This document shows positions 16,980 through 25,756 of a stretch of 64,000 nucleotides of DNA, piece after piece. Positions within the stretch are counted from its first letter, which is position 1. Each line of letters opens with the position of its first letter. The position numbers were made by a program, and so were the translations under genes. The stretch comes from UBA952 sp044361535. Its GTDB lineage: Bacteria; Bacteroidota; Bacteroidia; Flavobacteriales_D; Crocinitomicaceae. The notes beneath the pieces are model-generated. The model did no database searches. It had not been told where the DNA came from and saw only the letters and a program-made list of their open reading frames with translations. The DNA lies in assembly GCA_044361535.1 (NCBI GenBank), contig JBIKIQ010000001.1:124001-188000 (forward strand), read 5' to 3'.

Positions 16980-18029
16980 TTAGAGCTTCTCTACTATCTT
17001 TATTGCTGTTTTTATAGCTTCTTGTAGTTCTTGAGTTTTATTTTTAAGTTGATTTCTATTAGAAACAGCCCCTCCTAAATCCATTTTAATCCCGATGGAC
17101 TTTTCCGCCTGTACTGATTCAAATCCAAAATCTATACCAGTACCAACTTTTTCGGCAAACGCCTCTACTGAAAGCATATTCAATTCGTTGGATTTATTAT
17201 GTGCATTGTTGTATTCGGGGCTTGATGCACCATCGGGATTAAGTCTGACTGTTGGTGTAAAACCAGGATTATCAATTGCCCCAATATACGATTCTAAAGT
17301 TTCGTGCAATACACTAGCTCCCTCGGGTGCAAGTCCACCTTTAGAAATTAGGCTCATATGCTCTGGATTAATCCATTGAACAGTATTTACTATTCCGTTG
17401 TCATCTACTTCACTACCTTCAAAAGAACCACCCAACAAAATTACCTTTTGCCCATTTCTTGATTCAATAAACGGTGTTTTAGTAAGAAATATGTTTACAT
17501 TAACATTCTTGTTAGTACTTGCCTCAAGCAGTTTTTTGTCTGCCTCTGTAACAGGCTCTCCAAATACGTCAATTCTTCCAGTTTCAATATTGTATCTTGT
17601 TTCGAGTGATGTGGCTGCTTGTAACTGGGTTATGTAACTTTGTATATCATAACCATTTCCATAAGGAATAATATCTTTTCCGTCAGGGTCGATATAATAA
17701 AGTGGGTTGTTAACAGCATAAGCATAAGGGGTAATAGCTTGATATTTTGAAGCGTGTTTATCCATTTTAGGCGTTCTTCCTAATCTCACATCAAGCCACC
17801 TATCGCCCATATCTACCGTGTTGCCTGAGCCTGAAACTTCGTCTATCTTTTCGTGAGAACCAAACCCAAACCTATACGCATCTCCCTGCATCGTACGCCC
17901 ATCAAGGGTTACGCCAAAGGGCGAGTAGTCAAAAACATTTTGTAAACAGACCCCTGACGCCATTTTATTACCATAAGTATACTGATATGCAGGTAGTTGA
18001 GATCTATTGGATTGCTTAAAATGAGTCAT
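16980..18029 (-). CDS. RHS-core protein with HETLE metalloprotease-like tip
   Basis: A 349-aa protein from ATG 18029 (MTHFKQSNRS), placed by the -7 box at 18044-18037. The RHS core spans ~residues 15-118 (DYSPFGVTLDGRTM, DVRLGRTPKMD, YYIDPDGKD). The tip contains VLHETLESYIGA at ~241-251 and NNAHNKS at ~274, an HExxE...H arrangement seen in RHS tips of related bacteria and suggestive of a zinc peptidase, though not the classic HExxH. A secreted candidate immunity gene follows. Confidence 0.76.
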   Translation of the reverse strand: MTHFKQSNRSQLPAYQYTYGNKMASGVCLQNVFDYSPFGVTLDGRTMQGDAYRFGFGSHEKIDEVSGSGNTVDMGDRWLDVRLGRTPKMDKHASKYQAITPYAYAVNNPLYYIDPDGKDIIPYGNGYDIQSYITQLQAATSLETRYNIETGRIDVFGEPVTEADKKLLEASTNKNVNVNIFLTKTPFIESRNGQKVILLGGSFEGSEVDDNGIVNTVQWINPEHMSLISKGGLAPEGASVLHETLESYIGAIDNPGFTPTVRLNPDGASSPEYNNAHNKSNELNMLSVEAFAEKVGTGIDFGFESVQAEKSIGIKMDLGGAVSNRNQLKNKTQELQEAIKTAIKIVEKL

Positions 18030-18110
18030 ATTTCTACAAATATAGGTATAAAAACGGGCTTTTTTTTGAGGGAAAACACCCATTTTTATAGGGGTTTATA
18101 AGGTTTTTTT
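18030..18110 (-). promoter_or_regulatory. RHS-module promoter copy 3
   Basis: Nearly identical to copy 1: ATAAAAATGGGTGTTTTCC, A-run, GCCCGTTTTTATACC and TATATTTG (18044-18037), with ATG 18029 seven bases after the box. The transcript should be almost leaderless. Confidence 0.58.
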
Positions 18111-18298
18111 TGGAAGCCCTATTTTAAACCTGAAAATTATTCCTCATAGAAGGTTTAACTATTGAAATATTGACCTATTGGTCTAATCCATGTATTTTAT
18201 TCTTCACTTTACGTTTTTGTTTCAATACTACTTTCGTAAAAAAACATATTCCCTCATTTACTTATTCATTTAGTTCCATCCAAATCACCTGGTTTTTT

Positions 18299-18324
18299 GT
18301 CACAATTATTTGTATTTTTGTGAC
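18299..18324 (+). promoter_or_regulatory. Inverted-repeat operator of the AbiEi/AbiEii operon
   Basis: GTCACAA (18299-18305), 12 nt, then TTGTGAC (18318-18324), a perfect 7-bp inverted repeat ending directly at the ATG. A TATTTTTG -7 box (18313-18320) lies inside it. AbiEi-type antitoxins are known to bind inverted repeats and repress their own operon; this one is well placed for that. Confidence 0.55.
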
Positions 18325-18936
18325 ATGAAAGACTCTATTAATAAGCAAATTGAAAAAATTATTCATCAATCAAAAGAAGGTACTATTTTTTTGACTTCCG
18401 ACTTCAAGGATATTGGGACAACAACTGCAATAAGAAAATCCTTATCAAGATTTGTTGAATTGAGAATAATTGATCGAATGGGTAAAGGAATTTATGTTAA
18501 ACCTAAACAGCACAAAATTTTTGGTAAAATACTTCCTTCTTTAGAAGAGGTCGCCTTAATCTTGGCAGAAAAGGAACATGTCAAAATAATGCCCACCGGA
18601 CAATATGCATTGAATAAAGTTGGATTATCAAACCAAGTTCCGATGAAGTTAATTTTCTTAACGAATGGAACCTTTAAAAAAATACAATTTGGAAAAACAG
18701 AATTGATATTTAAACCTACAACGAGCAAAAAATTAGCAATGATTGGTGAAATTACCAGTCTTTTATTTTTAGGACTAGAAGAACTGGACTTGGAAAAATT
18801 GACAGCACCTGAAATGGAAAAAATAAACGATCTACTTGAAAAAGAAGACCCTGAAATGTTAAAACATGATCTTCGCCTGACATCTTCAAGAGTAAGTGAC
18901 TTCTTGAATAAATCATTTTTAAACTTAAAACTATGA
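18325..18936 (+). CDS. AbiEi/DUF6088-like antitoxin
   Basis: A 203-aa protein. The N-terminal ~70 residues look like a winged-helix DNA-binding domain (IFLTSDFKDIG, AIRKSLSRFVELRIIDRMGK, GIYVKP), followed by a larger C-terminal domain (PTGQYALNKVGLSNQVP, IFLTNG, ELIFKPT). This is the architecture of type IV antitoxins of the AbiE family. It overlaps the nucleotidyltransferase gene by 4 nt (ATGA). ATG 18325 follows directly on the operator. Confidence 0.84.
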   Translation: MKDSINKQIEKIIHQSKEGTIFLTSDFKDIGTTTAIRKSLSRFVELRIIDRMGKGIYVKPKQHKIFGKILPSLEEVALILAEKEHVKIMPTGQYALNKVGLSNQVPMKLIFLTNGTFKKIQFGKTELIFKPTTSKKLAMIGEITSLLFLGLEELDLEKLTAPEMEKINDLLEKEDPEMLKHDLRLTSSRVSDFLNKSFLNLKL

Positions 18937-19943
18937 TTAGCTGGATAAAAAATTTAGACGAACAAGCAAGAAGAATTTCAATAACAGAAGCGTCAAGATT
19001 ATCAGGAATAACCTCCAAAGCAATTGAAAAAGATTGGTGGGTGACACTTACACTTAAAGTCCTTTTTGAATCCAAATACGCCACCTATTTTGCATTTAAA
19101 GGCGGGACTTCCTTGAGTAAAGGATGGAGCATCATAAACCGTTTTTCAGAAGACATTGATATCGCATTGGATTCGGAGGCATTCGGAATTGGATTTAAAG
19201 AACAACCTTCAAAGAATTTTGTGGAGCAACTGAGAAGGGCTGGATGTTCTTTTACAAGTATTGTACTACTGAATGAATTAAAAAGTGAATTTGCTAAGTT
19301 TCAGATTACTCAAAACAATTTTTCAATTGAAGCTGAACAAGTTAAGAGTGATATGCCCGATACAGATCCTCAGACAATCTACGTAAATTATAAATCACTA
19401 TTTGATCCAAATCCGTATTTACCGGATAGAGTAAAAATTGAATTTAGTGTCCGATCAAAAATAGAGCCTTATGAAATAAGGGAAATGAGTTCATTATTAA
19501 ATGAGAATTTTCCCAATCCGATATATGAAGAGGGCTTCATAAAAGTTTTAACGATCAAACCAGAACGAACGTTAATTGAAAAAATTCTTCTGCTACATGA
19601 GGAATATAATCGCAATGATATTTCTAAAATGAGAACCTACAGAATGTCCCGCCATTACTATGATCTGTATATGATTTATAGAAAATCCCCCTTTGGAGAA
19701 ATACTTAAAAACACTGATTTTATTCAAGAAGTGATAAATCATAGGAGACTCTATTCAAGATTACGAAACTATAACTCACTTCAAATTGGTGAAATCTCTC
19801 TCATTCCTTCAATTGAAATGATTACAGCTCTGGAAAATGACTATCAGGAAATGAGCAATGAAATGATTTATGGAGAAAAACCTACATTTCAAGAGATACT
19901 TCAAGTGATTAAAGAAATTGAAGATGCTTTTAATCGGAATTGA
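18933..19943 (+). CDS. AbiEii/AbiGii-family nucleotidyltransferase toxin
   Basis: A 336-aa protein with the toxin signature GGTSLSKGW (57-65) followed by RFSEDIDIALD (70-80), the G-S...D-x-D core of DNA polymerase-beta-like nucleotidyltransferases. Downstream motifs include KPERTLIEKILLLHEE and RMSRHYYDLYMIYR, both typical. The family acts as a growth-inhibiting toxin in abortive phage infection. The gene is full length and translationally coupled to the antitoxin. Confidence 0.9.
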   Translation: MISWIKNLDEQARRISITEASRLSGITSKAIEKDWWVTLTLKVLFESKYATYFAFKGGTSLSKGWSIINRFSEDIDIALDSEAFGIGFKEQPSKNFVEQLRRAGCSFTSIVLLNELKSEFAKFQITQNNFSIEAEQVKSDMPDTDPQTIYVNYKSLFDPNPYLPDRVKIEFSVRSKIEPYEIREMSSLLNENFPNPIYEEGFIKVLTIKPERTLIEKILLLHEEYNRNDISKMRTYRMSRHYYDLYMIYRKSPFGEILKNTDFIQEVINHRRLYSRLRNYNSLQIGEISLIPSIEMITALENDYQEMSNEMIYGEKPTFQEILQVIKEIEDAFNRN

Positions 19944-20404
19944 TAGTCTAATCAGTTAGCTTATATTTCTTAATTAATTCAGCTGTTTTAGCTGGTCAAT
20001 AAAATCCGTTTTTGTGTGGTCAACATGAGCGGTTTTTCCAGATTACCGGATTATGAAAAATTTTAGAAAATAGTACCAATAAAACTAGGTTGTGGATACT
20101 GTCTAATTTGGGGTTATTAAAATTCCTTTTCTGTGGCTGTGATTGGGAGGATAAAGACGTCCTATCCATTTTATAACATCATTTAGAATATTACTTTTTT
20201 GGTAAAACAGAATATGAGATTATTGTTAGACCAACAAATTTTATTATTTCTTAAAAAATATGCTTTAACAATACTAACTTTTTTATACATTTTCTGAGAT
20301 CCGTCTTTCATTATTCTCATTTTCCTTTGTCAGTTCTTTACGAAAGTTTACCTAAAATTGAAAATCTATCAGATAATAATAATATTGTACAGAACAATAC
20401 CAAA
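19944..20404. other. Intergenic region with island repeat R, copy 3
   Basis: A 461-bp gap. From about 20075 to 20170 it contains AAAACTAGGTTGTGGATACTG and then GGCTGTGATTGGGAGGATAA, a diverged plus-strand copy of repeat R. The rest is AT-rich with no gene seen. Confidence 0.45.
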
Positions 20405-20806
20405 TCATTGTTTATGTTTGAATTTTATTCCATTTATTTCTAAAGTGTTTTTATTTTTAATCTTTATTATTTGGGTTGAAAAAGGAAGTGTGTCATAACA
20501 TTTTCCTATTGTATCATAACTAGGGATGTATAATATTGTTTCATTCTCTATCAAGTACTTGCCTTTAATATCAAATGAAAGCATTGAATAGTTGCTTTTA
20601 TATCTAATAACTGAGTCATTTTCTATGGTTATTCGCATATCAGAACTGTTTTTATCATGAATAAATTCACCATATTTTACAGTAACATTACAATTATTTT
20701 CAGAAATGTTTTTATAATGAATAAATTCACAATATTTCGCATTAACATTACAACTATTCAACCAAATAATTAACGAAATTGTAAGACATTTTTTTAAAAT
20801 TTTCAT
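20405..20806 (-). CDS. Lipoprotein with internal duplication, candidate immunity to RHS tip 4
   Basis: A 133-aa protein with a signal peptide and lipobox (IIWLNSCNVN). Residues ~18-56 are two copies of a 20-residue unit (VNAKYCEFIHYKNISE and VTVKYGEFIHDKNSSD). The C-terminal half is beta-rich. It starts 10 bp after the RHS gene on the same strand, the immunity position. The duplication lies at the very start of the mature protein. Confidence 0.65.
   Translation of the reverse strand: MKILKKCLTISLIIWLNSCNVNAKYCEFIHYKNISENNCNVTVKYGEFIHDKNSSDMRITIENDSVIRYKSNYSMLSFDIKGKYLIENETILYIPSYDTIGKCYDTLPFSTQIIKIKNKNTLEINGIKFKHKQ
20641..20760 (-). repeat. 60-bp tandem duplication, two copies
   Basis: 20641-20700 and 20701-20760 align in exact 60-bp register with roughly nine mismatches, so the duplication is in frame and not brand new. 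Confidence 0.85.
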
Positions 20807-20816
20807 AACTTAAATA

Positions 20817-21944
20817 TTATTCGATTTTCAGAGATGTACTTTTTAAATTGTCAATAATTGGTTGCATGATGGTTCTCACGCCATCGTTATAATCTTTGAG
20901 ATAACTTTTGTATCTATAGTAACCACCGCCACTAATTCCAAATAATTTATCACTCGCATCTGTCATTCCCAGAGTATACATTTGAATTTCTAAATTTGTT
21001 GCTGAAACTTTAATATTACTAGCTTTATTCATAAGATGTAAATAATTATCCGATTGATTATAAACATAACTTGCACTTTCAGGATTACCATTACCGGCAC
21101 CTTCAAATAATAGTTGTCTTCCATATGCTTCTTGCTCATCATATACATCATAAGCAGCTCCTCCATTAGTTTTGGTAGAATTAGCATATACTTTTGCTAA
21201 AGAAATTGTTTCTGTTTCATATTGATAAGCATGTTTAAGTTCATGTATCATGGTTGATACTCCTGAAGTGTAATTCACCATTACCCGTTCATTTTTCAAA
21301 TCGTAACCCAAATTTCCTGCAGTGCTAGCATCGAAATAAGAAACTCCACTGTTTATGTAATATACTGTTAAGGACTCTTCTAATTCTTTCATTTCAGTTA
21401 GAGCTGCATTAAAATTCGAATTAATTGTTTTTGCATCACTGAGCATTCTTTCACGTCTTTTTGATGACCCTTTCTTTTCAATTTTATTTGTCCATTTATC
21501 AATGAATTTTTGAGATTCGGCTACTCCTTTATTTGCTTGATTTTTTGCTTTTTGATAATCGCTTTTCCCTTTGTTATTCCCATCAATTATATCACCAAAA
21601 GGGTCGGTATAAAATACAGGGTTATTGTCCATGGAACAATACGGACTTTGCCAAGGTATAGATGCTATTTTTGGGTCAATTGCCAACCATCTACCAACCC
21701 TTGGATCTAACTGTCTAAAGAAAGTCGTATAGCTGTTTCCTTCACCTTTTAATTCAATATCCTTTTCCGAACCTTGATACCCATATCTGTACCCCATTTT
21801 TTGCATGCTTCGTCCGTCTAGCAACACGCCGAAAGGGCTGTAATCACTGGTACTTTGCAAGCAGACCCCTGACGCCGTTTTATTACCGTAAGCATACTGA
21901 TATGCAGGCAGTTGAGATCTGGTGGATTGCCTAAAATGAGTCAT
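20817..21944 (-). CDS. RHS-core protein with HExxH zinc-protease-like tip
   Basis: A 375-aa protein. The core runs to ~residue 118 (DYSPFGVLLDGRSM, YRYGYQGSEKDIE, DPRVGRWLAIDP, FYTDPFGD). The tip has a helical linker (120-190) and then a metzincin/zincin-like STMIHELKHAYQYE with HELKH at 234-238, followed by DEQEAYGRQ at 269-277 as a plausible third zinc ligand. The tip would be a peptidase toxin. A lipoprotein immunity candidate follows. Start ATG 21944 sits seven bases after the -7 box. Confidence 0.82.
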   Translation of the reverse strand: MTHFRQSTRSQLPAYQYAYGNKTASGVCLQSTSDYSPFGVLLDGRSMQKMGYRYGYQGSEKDIELKGEGNSYTTFFRQLDPRVGRWLAIDPKIASIPWQSPYCSMDNNPVFYTDPFGDIIDGNNKGKSDYQKAKNQANKGVAESQKFIDKWTNKIEKKGSSKRRERMLSDAKTINSNFNAALTEMKELEESLTVYYINSGVSYFDASTAGNLGYDLKNERVMVNYTSGVSTMIHELKHAYQYETETISLAKVYANSTKTNGGAAYDVYDEQEAYGRQLLFEGAGNGNPESASYVYNQSDNYLHLMNKASNIKVSATNLEIQMYTLGMTDASDKLFGISGGGYYRYKSYLKDYNDGVRTIMQPIIDNLKSTSLKIE

Positions 21945-22012
21945 ATTTCTACAAATATAAGTATAAAAACGGGCTTTTTTTCAGTGTAAACCCCTAATTG
22001 ATAGGTGTTTTC
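21945..22012 (-). promoter_or_regulatory. RHS-module promoter copy 4
   Basis: GCCCGTTTTTATAC and TATATTTG (21959-21952) as in copies 1 and 3, with a diverged upstream part (ACACCTATCAATTAGGGG). It ends a few bases from the stop of the gene at 22023. Confidence 0.55.
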
Positions 22013-22022
22013 GGGTTAAAAA

Positions 22023-22403
22023 TCAAATAATAGGAGGAATATCTTTTTTAGAAATCGTATCGAATGCAATAGCTCTTGAACCATTTTGGCCGATAACAAC
22101 GAAGCATTTGAATTCATTATTTGAATACATTTTTTTTGAAAATGATATTTCTGAGTTTAATTCTTTAAAATCAAATCTTGATTCTTCATTCAGTTTATAG
22201 GATTTTCTGATGCTTTTCTGAATTATTTGAGTATAAAACTTGTCAATCTGAATGGTATCCAAAACTTTACCATTTACAGAAACTTGGAGTTTCATCGTAA
22301 AGTCAGAGCTATTCTCGTAAATGATGATTAACTCATGTTTTCGTTCACAACCATATAGCACAATTGAACTAAGAAGGACAAGTATGTTTTTTTTTAAAAT
22401 CAT
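22023..22403 (-). CDS. Putative lipoprotein, unknown
   Basis: A 126-aa protein with lipobox-like SIVLYGCER after a hydrophobic stretch. The mature part is beta-rich (MKLQVSVNGKVLDTIQIDK) and ends FDTISKKDIPPII. No family is recognised. It reads toward the RHS promoter at 21945 and is the first of the long minus-strand block. Confidence 0.58.
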   Translation of the reverse strand: MILKKNILVLLSSIVLYGCERKHELIIIYENSSDFTMKLQVSVNGKVLDTIQIDKFYTQIIQKSIRKSYKLNEESRFDFKELNSEISFSKKMYSNNEFKCFVVIGQNGSRAIAFDTISKKDIPPII

Positions 22404-22645
22404 TTAATTTGAATTATTATTTTCAACTTCTTTTAATAATAAGAAAATTGGAAACTTTGGTAAGTCACCACGTTTTTTACGAGTTTCAATTGCGTCTTAA
22501 AAATAACTATAAATTTGGAAATCAGCCAACAAGAATTAGAATACATTTACCAGATTTAAACTAGGATAGGAAATTACAAAGACAGAAAGAGGTTAAACAA
22601 ACTCAATTTTATTCAACAACTCATTTTGCTAAACGTATTGTCATG

Positions 22646-23290
22646 TCAACGCTCGATTAAGTATTTAGTATTAAACTCAATCACCCCCATTTTTTGATAA
22701 TAAACATTGTCTGTACCGTTAGCATATCGTTCTGAAACAAACAATTCCTCTGCATATCCAATATCAAATAAATCATTTAAGTTTAGAAAATTAAAATTGT
22801 GATCCTTATTATTTTTGTAAATCAGACAAATCTTTTCTACGATAATTTCGCTATCATTTTGAAAAATCGAGATTGCTGTGAGTTTACGATTATTAAAATG
22901 ATAAACTGCCTTTGGAGTAAATGATGAATCAAATAATATGACCTTATTCGTCAAATTAAATCCACTATAACCTCCGTCAAAAAGTAAATATTTTTTTTGG
23001 TTTTCAAAAAATATCCCGTGTAAATCATGAAAGCCAACATTCTGTTCTGATGGAATATCGTTAGTTATGTAGCAAACTAAAGAATTTTGAGAAAAATCAA
23101 GTCGCCTCAAATTTAGTCTCACATTTTTTAGTTGATTCAAATCAACATCATTTATTTCACTCCCAATATTTGTAACACGTCTTTCTGCAGACCTTAGTAT
23201 TTTCTCTACTGAATCCAATCGGATTGCGTTTTGTGCGTTGACCAAGGACGAAAAAATGAAATGCAAAAATATCAATACAGTCCATCTCAT
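22646..23290 (-). CDS. Secreted hypothetical protein
   Basis: A 214-aa protein with a signal peptide (RWTVLIFLHFIFSSLVNAQ). The mature region has repeated aromatic strands (YLLFDGGYSGFNLTNKVILF, AVYHFNNRKLTAIS), as in small secreted propeller or sandwich proteins, but no family is recognised. Its neighbour at 23294 lies 3 bp upstream, suggesting one transcript. Confidence 0.58.
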   Translation of the reverse strand: MRWTVLIFLHFIFSSLVNAQNAIRLDSVEKILRSAERRVTNIGSEINDVDLNQLKNVRLNLRRLDFSQNSLVCYITNDIPSEQNVGFHDLHGIFFENQKKYLLFDGGYSGFNLTNKVILFDSSFTPKAVYHFNNRKLTAISIFQNDSEIIVEKICLIYKNNKDHNFNFLNLNDLFDIGYAEELFVSERYANGTDNVYYQKMGVIEFNTKYLIER

Positions 23291-23293
23291 AAA

Positions 23294-23725
23294 TTAATTA
23301 TTAAAAGCAATTGGAATGGTTAGGCTAATTTTCAAATTTTTTGGAAAACCTTCAATTTCGATTTCTTCGGTTAACTTAATTATTTTGATCAATATCAAAT
23401 GATTATCAATACAAATATATTCATTGTTTTCGTCTTTAATATAAAAGAGGTATACTCGGATGTCTTTTTTTGAAAATTGCCTTACTAAGTAGTAATAAGT
23501 TCTTTTTTCACTTTTGTTCTTTTTATAAACTTCGCATTTTAATGAATCTATACGATCAATTGTTTTTGGAACTTTAAATTTGAATTCATGTCCTTCATAG
23601 TTCATAGGGATAATATAGAATTTCAATAAATCATCTTCTTTAGCATTGAAATAATGGACAGTACAAAAGAATAAAATGAATACTACATATTTTTTAGCTA
23701 TTTGGATTTTGATATAGTTATTCAT
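23294..23725 (-). CDS. Secreted hypothetical protein
   Basis: About 143 aa from ATG 23725 (MNNYIKIQIAKKYVVFILFF), which gives a proper signal peptide. The frame is open a further 25 codons upstream, but that part overlaps the end of the upstream gene and is not signal-like. The mature part has strands such as EGHEFKFKVPKTIDRID. No family is recognised. It is followed after 3 bp by the gene at 22646. Confidence 0.55.
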   Translation of the reverse strand: MNNYIKIQIAKKYVVFILFFCTVHYFNAKEDDLLKFYIIPMNYEGHEFKFKVPKTIDRIDSLKCEVYKKNKSEKRTYYYLVRQFSKKDIRVYLFYIKDENNEYICIDNHLILIKIIKLTEEIEIEGFPKNLKISLTIPIAFNN

Positions 23726-23780
23726 ATTTCTATGAAGATAATTATAAAAACAGGTAGTTTTAGCAAAAATAAAATAGAAT

Positions 23781-24188
23781 TCATTCTCTTTCAATTTCAA
23801 ATCTTACATAAACTAAAATTTGAGCATTTACCTTTTTTCCATTTTTGTAGCCCGGAGTAAATTTTGGCAAAGAAGAAACAACTCTTACAGTTTCAATCGT
23901 ACATAAATCACACATTTCAGGTATTTTAATTAGTTCTATTGAGCCGATATGTCCATTTGTGTCAACAATACATGACAAAAATACCCTTTCACCTTCATTC
24001 ATCCCATCGATCCATCGTAAATTATGAAAAACAAACTTGTTTACATCAACCACACTATCATTTACTATTAATTTTGGTTGAATGTCCAGCTCATTTGATT
24101 CATAAAAATCAGTGCTCAAAAGATATTGACCATTTAATTTTAAGGAGCAAATAAGAATTGTAATGAATAATATCGTTTTTCTAATCAT
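23781..24188 (-). CDS. TonB C-terminal-like secreted protein
   Basis: A 135-aa protein from ATG 24188 with a signal peptide (MIRKTILFITILICSL) and a single small domain: VFLSCIVDTNGHIGSIELIK, then VSSLPKFTPGYKNGKKVNAQ. This matches the fold of TonB C-terminal domains (GxVxVxFxVdxxGxI...PxwxPgxxnGxPV). It lacks the transmembrane and Pro-rich parts of true TonB, so it may be a free-standing module. CDLC just before the second helix may form a disulfide. Confidence 0.68.
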   Translation of the reverse strand: MIRKTILFITILICSLKLNGQYLLSTDFYESNELDIQPKLIVNDSVVDVNKFVFHNLRWIDGMNEGERVFLSCIVDTNGHIGSIELIKIPEMCDLCTIETVRVVSSLPKFTPGYKNGKKVNAQILVYVRFEIERE

Positions 24189-24398
24189 ATTTTTGATTTT
24201 TAGGTAAAGCAAAACGCTTTCTTGTTTTTTATGCAACAAGGATTATTCCCTGAAAAAATAAAGCTCAAATAAACTAACTTTTCCGCTGTATATTTACGTT
24301 CCCACCTTGAAAATACTATTTTTTGATTCAGTATTTAAGGTGTGTCCAAACTATTTCTGATTTAGTTTTTCATCTGAAACCATTCTTCATTGTATACC

Positions 24399-24935
24399 CT
24401 AATGTTTTAGTGATGATTTATCGTGTTTTTTCAATGTTAACTGATAACAAACTTTTTTTTGTGAGTGATTTATTTCTGACATCGTGAATCGGATCGCTTC
24501 TGCATTCAAAAATTCAATAGTTCCACTGGAATTACAACTTTCCCATAACCAAGGCGTTAATTGTACATGAATTGTATCCAACTCATTGGCATACTGCAAA
24601 ACATCTGGCCATTGGAGTTGAATAGTATTATTTTCATATTTAAATAAAACGTTAAATATGTGATTGTTACTGTCTGAATGGCTTTTGGATTGTAAACTAA
24701 AAAGTAGTCTGCCATCAAATTTCGTAAAAAGCTTTCTGTATCTGGAATAGTTTTTAATTTCTATCATTAGCTGTTCTTCTTTGTCTGATAAATCTAGTTT
24801 TCGAGCGCAATTATCTATTTCAACCAATTGATACGTTCCATTTTCTGGCTTTTGGGCAGACACACCAAGAAACACGATTCCCATAAAAAAAAAGACAATC
24901 ATTACTTGTATAGTTTGGATAACCTTCAACATCAT
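24399..24935 (-). CDS. Secreted hypothetical protein
   Basis: A 178-aa protein with a hydrophobic N-terminus (VMIVFFFMGIVFLGVSAQ) and a lipocalin-like mature part (NGTYQLVEIDNCARKL, KVCYQLTLKKHDKSS). Such small exported beta-barrels are common immunity or envelope proteins. No firm family assignment. Confidence 0.55.
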   Translation of the reverse strand: MMLKVIQTIQVMIVFFFMGIVFLGVSAQKPENGTYQLVEIDNCARKLDLSDKEEQLMIEIKNYSRYRKLFTKFDGRLLFSLQSKSHSDSNNHIFNVLFKYENNTIQLQWPDVLQYANELDTIHVQLTPWLWESCNSSGTIEFLNAEAIRFTMSEINHSQKKVCYQLTLKKHDKSSLKH

Positions 24936-24996
24936 TTTAATTACTATTTAACATTCTTCATTTTTAAACCTTTTCCAATCCTCATCTATAAAAATA

Positions 24997-25150
24997 TTAA
25001 TAACCAAGGGCTTTATCTAATTTAGAATTAAATGTTGAATCTTCACTATTAAAATCTTTATTCAAATATTCAAGATTGCCTACTTGGAATACTAAAAATC
25101 CAGTTTCTTCCAAACAAATAAAAAATCCATGCTGAAAATTATTTTGTCGT
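24997..25150 (-). pseudogene. Gene remnant without a start
   Basis: The minus strand is open for about 49 codons ending TAA at 24997-24999 and encodes GFFICLEETGFLVFQVGN, then LDKALGY. No start codon fits and a stop lies immediately upstream. The protein-like composition suggests the 3' end of a decayed gene. Confidence 0.35.
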
Positions 25151-25164
25151 CATTGCTATATTTC

Positions 25165-25257
25165 TTATTCGGAATCCATTATTCTATATAAACCAAGTCC
25201 TAATGTTAGCACAACGAAAATAAGGATTAAAAGTCCAAGGAATAAAAATGTGTCCAT
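25165..25257 (-). CDS. 30-aa single-span membrane peptide
   Basis: ATG 25257 to TAA 25165 encodes MDTFLFLGLLILIFVVLT and a short tail (LYRIMDSE). It is one hydrophobic helix with charged ends. It may be a genuine microprotein or the truncated start of the remnant that follows it. Confidence 0.35.
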   Translation of the reverse strand: MDTFLFLGLLILIFVVLTLGLGLYRIMDSE

Positions 25258-25285
25258 TTGTTATACGTTTATTTCTGTCGTCTCA

Positions 25286-25708
25286 TTAGTTTGTTTCCAC
25301 CATACTCATTTCAAATGCCCCGATATAAACTCTCGTTTTAATTTTATCAAAGTGAAAAACTTCTGTTTCACCCTCTACTTCCCATTCCCCATGCCATTTG
25401 CCCGACTCTTCATTCCAATATCCATCATAGATTACTTCATGTCCATGCTTAGTCTCATCAATTATAGTTTTCCCTTCTTGGTCAATAGTATAAAGGCATG
25501 GGTATTTTTTTACAAAACTTATGTGTTCCTCATCAATAAAACCTTTAACAGTCAAATATTTTCCCGTAATTCCAGAAAATTCTTCTTCCCAAACGGTTCC
25601 ATAAAAACTGTGTTTTTCATCTAATTCAACTTCCATTCTAAATTCGAAAGGACTTTCAATTCCCTGTTGATCAATATCAAAATAATTTCCTAAATAAATC
25701 CTTTTCAT
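25286..25708 (-). CDS. Cytoplasmic hypothetical protein
   Basis: A 140-aa soluble protein with no signal peptide, rich in acidic and aromatic residues (FEFRMEVELDEKHSFYGTVW, YDGYWNEESGKWHGEWEVEG). The paired W-containing strands suggest a small beta-barrel. It is one of few cytoplasmic products in the minus-strand block. Function unknown. Confidence 0.58.
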   Translation of the reverse strand: MKRIYLGNYFDIDQQGIESPFEFRMEVELDEKHSFYGTVWEEEFSGITGKYLTVKGFIDEEHISFVKKYPCLYTIDQEGKTIIDETKHGHEVIYDGYWNEESGKWHGEWEVEGETEVFHFDKIKTRVYIGAFEMSMVETN

Positions 25709-25727
25709 TCTGGTTATTTATTTCATT

Positions 25728-25756
25728 TAACTTTTCTCAACTAGGAGAGACGAGTT
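25728..25756 (-). repeat. Degenerate attC-like half-site
   Basis: TTAACTTTTCTCAACTAGGAGAGACGAG resembles the first part of the repeats at 43313 and 51839 (TAACGGTTCTCAACTAGGAG). It overlaps the last codons of the gene at 25737. The matching right half is not evident. Confidence 0.35.
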
